This document shows positions 33,969 to 44,952 of a stretch of 64,000 nucleotides of DNA, piece by piece. Source of the stretch: Canna indica (taxonomy: Eukaryota > Streptophyta > Magnoliopsida > Zingiberales > Cannaceae); assembly GCA_034359265.1 (NCBI GenBank), contig CP136890.1, forward strand, positions 34,266,501 through 34,330,500, written 5' to 3'. Under the pieces are notes generated by a model. It saw only the letters and a program-made list of their open reading frames with translations. It made no database searches and had not been told where the DNA came from. Every line of letters begins with the position of its first letter. The stretch's first letter is position 1. The translations under genes were made by a program, and so were the position numbers.

Positions 33969-35468
33969 CGCACATATAGCTTGGGGCGAGTGGCGTTAGA
34001 GAGAGAAGGAGGGCGGCACCGGTGTTCGGAGGTCGTCACCGGATCGGGGCTTCGTTGAGTGTCTTCCTTCTCGTCCAATCAAAGGTGAGTGGTGTACGAA
34101 TTTTTCCGTTGGGTTCTAGCATGTGGCTGAATTCCCTATGATGGGGAAATCAATTTTTTCTTGAACGTTCTTGCTCGAGTGTGGATCTTCTTGATTCCTC
34201 AATTCTTCTCTCTTCTTGATGATGTGATTTTGTGGATTTGTGTCAATGTTTTGTTGAGTTTTAGGACTGGCCGAGTATGACATTTTAAGGGGAGGTCATG
34301 CCGAAAATTTCAATAACTTAATTTAATCGGGTTAAATTGATCAAGTTACAAGTTTTTGGTTTCAAGATCTTGAGAAATCCTAATTTTTATTTGCTGAAAT
34401 TATATACCTATGTGCAGAACTTGAATGATTATGTTCAGAAGTCATAAGATTTATTTGCTGAAATTATATACCTAGGTGCAGAAATTGAATGATTATGTGC
34501 AGAAATCCTAATTTTTATTTGCTGAAATTATATACCTATGTGCTGAAATTGAATTACTATTTGCAGAAATTATAATCTTTAGTTGCTGGAATTATATATC
34601 TATGTGCTGAAATTGAATTACTATGTGCAGAAATTATAATCTTTATTTGCTGGAGTTATATATCTATGTGCTGAAATTGAATTACTATGTGCAGAAATCA
34701 CATTCTAAATTGCTGGAAATATATAAAGAGGTAGAAATCATACATGTGTGATGTGTAATGTGCGATGTGTATTGAACTTGACGGCTGGTCGAGGCTAATG
34801 TTTGCACACCCGACTGGTCGAGGTCGAGGCATGTGCGAGGTTGAGATTAACCATGATCATCCGACAGGTCGAGGTCGAGACTTGATCACTATGACGCGGC
34901 TGGTCGAGGTCGCTTGTCATTCTAATGTACGATTGGTCGAGGCCGGATTGTACGTATGTGATACACTATGATTCATTTTGTGTTAGGCCAGGTAAGGCCG
35001 AATTGTGATGTTCTTGCAGATGATAAACTCTGTTATTTAGATTCCACTGCTTATGTTTATTAATTATGGGATTTTTGGTGGAGATTCAGTAGAGAACCAC
35101 TCACTGAGTTCCTTTTTGGACTCACATTTGTTTATCTTTGTTGTCTTGTAGAGCCTGGCCAGTGAGGTAGGTTGTAGGACGTGGCACGGTTGGAGGAGCA
35201 AACGAGACCGAAGATCTCGTAGCATTCTGGCTTAGGAAGTCGTAGTTGAGTTGTTGGTTATCTTCCTTTCATGCATAGGGATGTTTTAGTTGTGATTATT
35301 GGAGTCTATATTTCCATTTATTAAAACATTTACCGTTAGCCGAGCTTTCGCTCAAGTTTATGACATTCATCATTTATCATATGTCTGCGAGGTTGTATGC
35401 ATGAGTTAGGCTTCAGGGTAATTACACTCACCCTGGCCGGTCACGCGTCCCTGAGTTGTGGCGTGACA
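33969..35468 (+). mobile_element. Ty3-gypsy LTR, left-truncated
   Basis: Carries the ordered landmarks of this window's TGTAATACCC gypsy family: a leader ending AATCAAAGGTGAGTGG (34076-34091), AACCACTCACTGAGTTCC (35095), GCCAGTGAGGTAG (35158), a late block CTGGCCGGTCACGCG and a CGTGACA end. It includes an array of GCTGAAATT/GCAGAAATT motifs (34390-34740) and five GGTCGAGG motifs (34785-34940). The TGTAATA start is missing. No primer site follows, so it is a solo or 3' LTR. Confidence 0.65.
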
Positions 35469-36531
35469 GTTCGTTTCATCCAAAGCACTTGTGCACAACA
35501 ACTTGCCGCGGTGATGTATTCCGATTCGGTAGTTGAAAGTGCAACCGAATTTTGCTTCTTGGGAAATCAAGAAACTAAGCTCATGCATAGGAATTGAGAA
35601 CACCCACTAGTATTTTTTCTATCTATCTTACAACTGGCAAAATCGGCATTGAAAAACCCAATCAACTCAAAAGATGCATCATTTGGATACCATAATCCTA
35701 AATTAATCGTACCCTTAAGATATCTCAATATGCGTTTTACCACACTTAATTGAGACATCTTGGGGCATGATTGAAACCTAGCACATTGACATACACTAAA
35801 CATGATATCGGATCTACTTGCGATTAAATAGTGTAAACTATCAATCATGCCTCGATATCGTTTTTCATCTACTTTGATAACTTTTTTATCCTTATCAAGC
35901 TTGGTGGATGGACTCATAAGGGTTGATGTCATTGCTCCATCCATCCCAAATTTGTTAATTAGCTCCTTTGTGTACTTATAGTTTGATTGATGAAGATCCC
36001 CTTCTTGGTTTGCTTGATTTGAAGTCCAACCATGAAGGAAAGTTTTCCCATCTTGCTCATCTCAAATTCATCTTGCATGCACTTAGCAAACCACACACAA
36101 AGAGTTTCATAAGTAGCACCAAAGATTATGTCATTAGCATATATTTGGGCAAAAAGTATGTCATTATTATCACGCTTAATGAAAAGTGAGACATCGACTT
36201 TTCCAGCATTAAAACCTTATTCAATTAAAAAGTTTGAAGGCCTTTCATACCAAGCCCTAAGGGCATGTTTTAAACCATATAATGCTTTTCTCAATTTGTA
36301 CACATGATTTGGGAAATCAAAATTTTCAAAACGGGAGGGTTTTTCAACATATACTTCTTCCATAATAAAACCATTTAAAAAGGCACATTTTAACATCAAT
36401 TTGAAAAAGTTTGAAACCTTTGAAACTAGCAAAAGCTAAAAGCATGCGAATAGCCTCTAATCTAGCTACGGGACCATAAGTTTCATTGTAGTCTATACTC
36501 TTTTCTTGATTGTAACGTTGGGCCACTAACC
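35469..36531 (-). pseudogene. Ty1-copia reverse transcriptase/RNase H fragment
   Basis: In minus-strand order: QRYNQEKSIDYNETYGPVAR and LEAIRMLLAFASFKGF (36526-36400), a frameshift, then FLNGFIMEEVYVEKPSRFEN and KALYGLKHALRAWYERPSNF. IYANDIIFG is at about 36130. RYRGMIDSLHYLIASRSDIM and RYLKGTINLGLWYP follow, then RNase H (KKQNSVALSTTESEYITAAS, CCAQVLWMKRT). The RT active-site motif, normally YVDDI, is YANDI, so a catalytic aspartate is lost. Both ends are cut by gypsy LTRs (35468 and 36532). Orientation is opposite to the gag at 32818, so it is a different element. Confidence 0.88.
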
Positions 36532-38700
36532 TGTAATATTCGAGATATTATGATAGTTTTTATTATTTATCTTTGCTAGTCTAGCGGGCTTATTTGAGGT
36601 CGAGCTCAGTCGAGTCATGATCTGGTGCGAGCTTGAAAGCTCAGGTAAGTAGAAATATGAATTATGCATTTTCTTTACTTGCTTAAATAAATTTTTGCTT
36701 TAATTTTTAATGCATATGCTTGAGCATAATGATGATGCTTGTGTTAAGCTTGGAGTTAGTTTGGGTTGAGGGGTTAGCATAACCCCCCCCCCCCCATATG
36801 AGACCATGTGGCTCCCAGTTGAACCGCACAAGCCAATTGGAAAGAGGGGAGCCCCCCCCCCCTAGGAGCTGAGCTGTTGCCTCTCGTGCGCCGAATTCAG
36901 AGGCAGTCTTTAAGGATTTCTTTCTCTCTTCTTCTTCCTAATCAAGTGAGTGGTTTTTCCTCCCTTTTTCTTTTCTTGCCCTTGTGTTCTTGAGCCGTTT
37001 TCTTGGGTATTGAGAAAGCTTGTTATTCTCTGTTGAAAATTGTGTTTTCTCGTCGATTTCTTGCGTTGCCATGGGAGAGGAAACCCGAGGACCCCCCCTT
37101 TGTGGAGCGGCTGCCCTAGGATTATCCTAGGGGTGCTCGGCCAAGGTGGGTAAAAAGGGGTCACCCTGAAGATGTTTGTAGAATTACCTAAGAGGGTATG
37201 TGGTATTTAATGAGGTTTAGATCCCTTGATGATGAATCTTGTTATATTCTTTTGATGTTAAATCATGATTAATGTCAAAATCATAAATCTCAACGTTTTA
37301 AATTTATGATTTCATGTGAATGGATCTTGATGGCATGTTTTATGTTCTTGATGGTTCTTGTTTTATGAAGCATGAATTGTGATGTGGATGCAGAACTTTT
37401 TTTTTTACCAATGTGGATGTAGAACTTGATGCATGTCTAATTATGTTTATTGAATAGATTTATTTTTTTTATTTTTTTTATTGATGATGTTGTAATCTGG
37501 TTTGGCGATAATTAGGATTAATTGCTGCTGTGATTTTTGTGTTAATTAATTAGACATGCTGAAATCTAAAACATGTTGAATTATCATGCTGGATTGTCAT
37601 TAGTGATGTTGAGATTTGAAATTGAGTTTATAAAATGAGATGATTTCTGAACATAGTCTTATAACCTATCATTTTAACCAGAAAACATAGTCTGGAACCA
37701 TAGGACACACTCTGGAAACTAGATTCGGCTTGGCTACACCAGAATTGGACTTAAATAGTAGGCTGAAAACAAAACCTAATTTCGGGAATTTAAATTTTAA
37801 TTGTAGAACTAAAATTCAAGGGGCAGAATAAACTATTTAAGAGCCAACAAGAATTTAAATGCATGAAACAAAACCTCATGGATTGATGACATTGCGGGTC
37901 TGGGGCGTCAAGAACGGGCATAGTGTGTTGCGATATTTTCCTAGTAGGAACACCCCTTGGACACCGTGGATGACACTTGACTTAGGTCTTGTAGGCGCCA
38001 TATCTTTCATGAATGGCGGAGAGGTTCAATTAGGAGCTGCTTTAAGGGCTTGAGCCCGGAAGGTTGGATGGGTAAATCTCATCCTGTGTTTAAAAAGGAA
38101 TAAGTTCAGATGGGTGAATCCTGATTATTCTCGCTTCTTTTTGGAATAAGTTCGGATGGGCGAATCCCGATTATTCCCATTTCTTTTGGAATAAGTTCAG
38201 ATGGGCAAATCCCAATTATTCCCATATGTTTCTTTAAGGGTATGCCATGAGATAAGTTCGGATGGGTAAAACCCAATTATCCTCATAACCCTTCTGAGTG
38301 ACTTGTATGCCTTACGGCATGGGTAGGCCAATAGGCCTGTTATAGATTCACTTCTATGTGAATAAGCTTGTCTTTGGGCATGGGTCGGCCAAGTGGCCGT
38401 TAGTTAGCCATACCACAATTGTTGCATTCTCCCTATATGAGACAGGGGTATTTTTGTTTGTATGTTATATCTCTGTGGTTGGTTTTGTGGTGGGAGTTGG
38501 TAGAACTGCTCACTCAGTTCCTTTGGACTCACCCTCGATTCTTTTTTCTTTTTTTTTGCAGAGTCTGACCAGTGAGGTAGGCTGGAGCACTTGGCGCGGC
38601 TAGAGGGCAACAAGATACCGTTGATCTCATAGTAGTCCTAGTTAGAGGTCATAGTCGAGTTTTGTAGTATTTGGTCATGCACTTGGTATTTTAGTGTTTG
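36532..38700 (+). mobile_element. Ty3-gypsy LTR, right-truncated
   Basis: Starts TGTAATATTCGAGATATT directly after the copia RT fragment. Landmarks are CTAATCAAGTGAGTGG (36941), a repeated GATGGGTGAATCCTGATTAT-like unit (38080-38290), CTGCTCACTCAGTTCCTTTG (38505) and GACCAGTGAGGTAGGCTGGA (38567). The usual GGCCGGTCA...GTGACA end is absent. Confidence 0.65.
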
Positions 38701-39398
38701 GTGAAAATAGTCGAGTTTCAGAATTTTGGTTTCAATTTTTTTATTTGGTGAAAACACGTTTGTTTGGTATATCTAAATTTTATATTTCGCGACATGAAAC
38801 CAGTGAAAACTTGTTTGTTTTGTGTTGATTTCAGTGATTATTTTTGGGACGAAAATTGAAATTGTGTTTGTTTATCAAAACAGACTCAGTTTCAATTTAT
38901 GTATTTATATTATTTTATTTATGAACATTATTAAATTAATTTTTATTAAGTAATAAATCTATTTATTACAACTATTTGAGTTTAAAATATGTTAACTAAT
39001 AAACAACAATAATTTAATTTCAATCTTATTAACTATTATATTCTTAAAAAAATTATGAAAATGAAATATTGAATATAAAAATATTAATTAGCTGATATAA
39101 AATTAACATGAACTTAAAAAAAATATTTAGGAAAAGTATTTATTAATTACTCAAATAATATATGGTATGTATTTTATGAATATGTTTGTCATTCCAATAT
39201 AACTTCATATTCAAATTCATTATGGTATGTATATAGGGTTTAGTTCATAATTTCAAAAAAATTCATATAAGGTATAGGGTATGTCATAAATAAGTTGAGT
39301 ATAGTGTATTTCATAAATAAGTTGAGTATAGGCTATGTCATAAATAAGTTGAGAATAGGCTAGGGTATGTCATATATTTGATTGATAGCAATGAAGTT
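38701..39398. repeat. Short-repeat spacer
   Basis: At 39265-39370 about four copies of a 25-31-bp unit (CATAAATAAGTTGAGTATAG) occur in tandem. The rest is AT-rich. No gene recognised. Confidence 0.55.
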
Positions 39399-39406
39399 GA
39401 GTATAG

Positions 39407-39964
39407 AGAGGGGTGAGCATAGACCGGTTAACCGGTCCATTAGCAATTTTATTAACCGGTCAATTAACTTCGGTTAATCATCACTTCGGTTTCGGTTTTT
39501 CCGATTCGATTAACCGATAGTTTCCAGTTAACCAATAAAAAAATTTAACCTACAAACATAGTAACATTATACAAATCACATATGAAGAAAAAATCCAAAC
39601 AAATATAGAATCCCCTTTGGGAAAAAAGAAAAAAAAAGTGAAATCACTTGAGCCAAGATAATGTGATGCAAAAATTAATAATTTATATAATTTTATATTT
39701 TTTTATATTTTTCACAACTTTTAATAATTTTTATAATTTTTTATAATTTTTTTTATAATTTTTATAATTTATATATATAATTAAAAATTAATAAATTATA
39801 TTGAACCGATCGATTAACTGAAATCGATGGACTTTTTAAACAGCGGACCGAACCCGAACTCGAAAACCGAATTTTTCAAAAATATAAGTCGAAACTGAAA
39901 AAACCGTTCGGTTTCGGATCAGTTTTCCGGTTAACCGAAAAACTAGTTTTTTTTTCTCACTCCT
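39407..39964. mobile_element. hAT-type MITE (558 bp)
   Basis: The left end AGAGGGGTGAGCATAG and right end CTCACTCCT form short imperfect inverted repeats. The flanks are GAGTATAG and AAGTATAG (8 bp, one mismatch), the target-duplication size of hAT elements. Inside are mirrored CCGGTTAACCGG blocks near both ends. It has no coding capacity. Confidence 0.7.
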
Positions 39965-40748
39965 AAGTATAGGTTATGACATTATTGTATTTTCATAACT
40001 ATGCGTACATGTATGATCTTATTTGTTCATATACTCGCGGATGATTATCGTCGTTTGATACGAAATGTTCAAATAAAATCGACCCTGAGTAAATTTTTAT
40101 TCGATTCAATTGAATAAATTTAAGAAGAGAAGAAGAATAAAAACAACTAAGAAGAAAAATAAAATTATCGTGTCATTTCAACTTGGCACAAGCAATTCAG
40201 ACTAAGGGTTAGTTCGTTTCGTAAATAGTTTTGTACAGAACAAACAAGTCAGTACTGTATAAGGTTGTACATGACAGCATAACAAATAGTCTCATGTTCA
40301 TTTTCGCACGGTACTGAACATCAAATTTAGTATTATCTTGTGTTCGCTTTGTATTATCACAAAACATGATCAGACAATTTGACGAAAATACCCTTTGTAC
40401 TATTTTTTCATTTCATTATATAAAGTATACTAGACAATATTATATATTGTAATAATAAAATATTCATTTTAATTAACATAACGATTATAAATCTAATTAA
40501 TATGCTTTATTATAATTATATTACAGGTAGATTAATTAACTAACATATTGCAACATGGAGGCCCCCGCGTCGTCGTCGATGCAGCCACACCGCCTCCCAT
40601 ACTGAGTATACCTGTTAATATAGTGAGTATGCCTGACTGCAAAGAAATTATATATGATCATAATATTTTATTTGACTAAAGATCAATTTTCGATCCAAAT
40701 ATACTCTCGATAGATAGAGATATATCTCATTTGAATATATTATATTTT

Positions 40749-43432
40749 TGTGATAACCAAAATTTGATTACATTTATTTTGGTTTTATAGCAGGAAAGCA
40801 TGGACTTAAGTTAAGCAGGTTAGCGAAGTTTTCGGATCTAATTCGGGTAAGCTTTTGATGTAGAAAAAATTTTGAGAAATTTTACAAATATTATTTCTAA
40901 AATTAATGATGTCATAATGAAAGTGGACCTCGAGACGAGTCCAACGGTTCAATCGGAATTCAAATCGGACTTAAAATGAATTTTTAGTGGGTCTAGCAAG
41001 CCGAGTGGTAAAAGAGGGGTAAAAATATAAATTGGGGTTTAAAATAAACCCCAATCTATTTAAGAGGGCTGTTCGGCTGGGGGAAGCCGCACGACACTCG
41101 ACCTGGGCGAAGAGGCAGCGGCGACGCGTGAGGGAAAAAGGGTGTCCGGCGGCCGGAGTGGCCGAGTTCATCGGGGCAAGCGTTGGGGGACTTCCATTGC
41201 ATCATTCCCTTTTCTTTTCCTGCAAAAAAGGTGGGTAATTTGACCCTTCTTCCCCTTGTTCAATAACCCAACAGCCACCTCCTTCCCTTGATGGTATTTT
41301 TGTTACTTCTTGAAATTCCGATTGGATTTTGGATTAAATTGGTGTTTCTCCTCGTTGTTTTGATCTACGCTTGAAATCATGGGAAGAGGAGGTGCGGCTG
41401 CGCACCCTAGCTGAGTTCTTGGCATGCGCCACCCCTCCTTGAAGCTTGATTCTTTTTCATTGGTTCTTGATGTATCCACTGTCAATTAGTCTCAGATTCG
41501 CATCAAATTAAGTTGAATTCTTGTGCAAAGCATGCAACCTCTCTTGGATTAATGCTCTGCTTGTGCGGATGAGGGAAGGGGCTGCTGCCGCCCTTTTCTT
41601 CCGTGAGGATTTTCCTCTTGAATATAAGCAGAATCCCTCCTCTGTTTAGTGCAGTTTTTATTCTCTATCCGCCTGATAAACCTTGTATGAGATTGCCTTT
41701 TTCTTGGTTTTTAATTGCCATTCAAGCTTGGCAAGATGGGGCTGCCGCCGACCTCTTAGACATGTCCTTAAAGGTTAATCTAGGTAGAACAGAGATTTAT
41801 GAGGGGACTAAGGAATTGGGCTGCTCATTGGTAGGTTTAGGGACATATTTCTCTAAGTATACATAAGCTACCTTAGGAAAGCAAATCTAGGACATGTGTA
41901 GACATACAAACCTACTGTGCATGTAGAGAATTGTTTCCCTTAAATCCTGCACATGCTGCCCTACTTAGAATTTTCTCAAATCAGGTGTAAATAAGCTGCC
42001 CCGTTAGCAAACATGACACTTTTTGGGCATTTCTTACTACATTATGGTTCATTGGCACTCAATGAGGTCTATAAGACGTAGGGACGTGAAAATAATATTA
42101 AAAATACTTATGAACCTAGATACACCTAGATTATGTTTTCTTAACTTGACATCCTAGGGACACCAAACTATTGGGGAAGAAAACTTAGTAGGGGCTGGGT
42201 TCTTGAGGAAGTTTCTAAGGCCATACGGCCGGCCTTATAAAGAGAGGATTGGGGTGACGAGCGAATGATATCATGAAGTGCCCATGACATTTATTTGTAG
42301 TATTACTGCTGTTCATTTCCTTGTTATACGATATATTGAATTGCTTTACAATTGAGTGGATTATGATGTCATGTGTTGTGGCACAGGCCAATTTATGGCT
42401 GTGGTGGCGGTATATGTGTATCATGTAGACCTTAGGGGCCTCTGGGCCCCAGGATATGCACTTTGTCTTCTTGAAATGCTATGTTCACTATCGGGTTAAT
42501 TACTGCTTACTATATGGTTGATTTGATGTGCTTGTGGTTGTGGACCGGGAAGCTCGTCAGCCGCCACACTGATGACCGACCCGGGTGGCGTGAGCGGGAA
42601 GTACACTGAGACAGAGGTGATCAGTGCCCGACTCGTAGGACCGACGGGTCCTTGGATTATTGGACCGACGGGTCCCTGGACCGGGAAGCTCGTCAGCACC
42701 GCCACACTAACGACCGACCCGTGTGGCTTGATTGGATGATTGATTAATTATAGGATGTTTATATTTCGTTAAGATGTTGGATGTGTGCATTTCGGTTATC
42801 ATTTACATTTTCCGATGGTTACACTTGATGAATGTTATATTCCTAATTATTGGTGAGTATGCATAATTATTTCTGCACATGTTAATATACTAGTCTATAG
42901 CTCATTTACCTGCTGCTTATGTGTAGTTATCTTCAGAAAATCATGCATTGTTGTTTGGTGTTATTGTACATGGTAGATTGAGGGCTAATTGCTCACTAAG
43001 TCCTAGTGGACTTATGGGTTATATTATTGTTGTTGTTTTCAGCTCCTGAGCGAGATTAGAGAGGTACTGGATCAGAGTAGCGCAGCTGGTGGCAGCAGGA
43101 ACAATGCATCTCGTCACACGTCGTGGTTGTAGGGGTGTTTACCCTAGTTGGGAGTGCTTTATATATTTTCTTGAGTCGAGTTGGTTGGGTTTTGTAATAT
43201 TTCCGCACTTTGATATTGAAAATTAATATTCACATTAATGATTCTTCAAAGGACTTGAAATTTTTGTTAATATTTAATATTAAGGTTGATTTATTTTAAT
43301 ACTTCACTATGTTCATGTTTTCCGCATTATTTTGAGTCCCATTATTGGGAGTGCTTTTAGTTATTGGTTGAGTTAGGCTTCGGGGTATATAAGGTACTCT
43401 GGCCGGTCATGCTTGGGTTTTGGGGTGTGACA
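40749..43432 (+). mobile_element. Gypsy solo LTR (2684 bp) with perfect target duplication
   Basis: Starts TGTGATAACC and ends GGGGTGTGACA. ATTTT lies on both sides (40744-40748 and 43433-43437). Internal landmarks of the family include GGGAAGCTCGTCAGC twice, two GGACCGACGGGTCC palindromes (42639, 42661), TTGCTCACTAAGTCC (42988) and CTGGCCGGTCATGC. No internal sequence remains. Confidence 0.85.
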
Positions 43433-43437
43433 ATTTT

Positions 43438-43780
43438 AATCCAAATATATTCTTCCTAAATATAGATATATACTCAATTTCTATCAAAATATACTCTCTT
43501 TGAGTCTAAATATACTATCTTATAATCCAAATATTTAATCTAAACATGGATATATACCCGATTTCTCCCAAATTATACTATATTTGAGTCCAAATATACT
43601 TTCTCTAAATATAGATATATACTCAATTTCTATCAAATATTTTTTTTTTGAGTCTAAATATATTTTCTTTTGATTCAAATATACTCTTTATATATATATA
43701 ATTACTCATTTTTATCAAAATATACTCTATTTTAATCCAAATATATTATCTTTAAATATAAATATATTCATTTTTGGAAA
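43438..43780. repeat. Degenerate AT-rich tandem repeats in Harbinger interior
   Basis: Variants of CCAAATATACTCTCTTTAAA and TAGATATATACTCAATTTCT recur every 60-95 bp. Related text lies left of the solo LTR at 40685-40748, confirming that the LTR split one repeat tract. Confidence 0.6.
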
Positions 43781-44952
43781 ATTAGACATTCTTGAAAAAA
43801 TTTACATATATTGAAAATATAAATAAGACTATTGTTGTCATTTTCAACTTTGTACCAAAGTAACAAGCCCTTGTTACTCCAAATTGGAGTAATAAGAAAA
43901 TAGGCCTGGTGTACTATCCCAAAACATCATTCTTATTTTGTACGTCCATGGTACGTTTTCGCAAACGAACATGGGACAACTTATGTTGTCCAGTGTTGTA
44001 CCTTAAAATTATGCGAAACGAACGGACCCTAAAGAACACAACTGAGAAGAAGAATAGACTAAGCACAAACAACACCTCATTTCCAGTCTATTGAGCTACT
44101 TATTACATACTAAAAAAAACACCTAAATACAGAGAACACCTAAAGAACATCAAAATATGTATTACATTGCTTATTACATACTAAAATGCATTACAAGGCC
44201 ATGGGTCCTTGGGAATTATTCAATGAATGCCACAAGCTGGACCACCGGCAATCATATTGGTTTGACTCAAGACTCACAAGATGCCCATGGATTGATCGTT
44301 GTGGTGGTATAAAATACGGGAGGAAAATTTTTTTTATTATAAGACTATGACAACTAGCTTAAATGTTTTGGTTTTCTTTTTCTACTCTTTTTGTGTAATA
44401 CCCTCGAAATTTATTAAATTTTGCATATTGGTTTCAGTGGGATAAACACGATGTGTAACGGCGCGTGCGGAGTTAATCACGGTTGGACACGAATTGAGGT
44501 GAGACACTTGCTCAATCTAAATTACTTAAATTTAGAATTAATTATTGTGTTAAGTCCGAGTTGGGTTCAAGCTGAGTCCGAGGGTGCAATCGGGGCTCGA
44601 ATCGGACTCGTTTTGGGCAAGTTGGATTGAGTTAAGTGATGAGGGGCAAATAGGTAATTTGGGCAATTAAAATAAAAATATATATATATAATTCTCACCT
44701 GCCATGGGCGCATGACTCCAAGAAGGAGCCACACGCCAACCAAAGGAGGGAGAAAGAGAGGAGGTGAATCGAAGGAATCGGTCGGAGGATCGAGGCGTCA
44801 TCGGATCGGATACGACGTAGGGCTTCTCCATCGTTTTCATTGTCCTTAATCCAATCCTAGGTGAGTGGTTCTTCCCCAAAATCCCTAGAATTTAGATTTG
44901 GGGTTGCCGATCCTTGTGGAGGGATTTATAAGCAATTAATTTCATGTGATTT

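Larger units (their letters stand above)
40206..44029. mobile_element. PIF/Harbinger-like element carrying a nested LTR
   Basis: The ends GGGTTAGTTCGTTTCG and, inverted, GGGTCCGTTCGTTTCG agree at 14 of 16 bases. They are flanked by TAA on both sides (40203-40205, 44030-44032), as expected for PIF/Harbinger. Removing the nested solo LTR leaves about 1.1 kb, mostly AT-rich tandem text without a transposase, so it is non-autonomous. Confidence 0.72.

Noticed and set aside
32818..36531. One copia element with gag at 32818 and RT/RNase H at 35469-36531
   Set aside because: The two parts are on opposite strands and separated by gypsy LTR and hAT sequence, so they come from different insertions.
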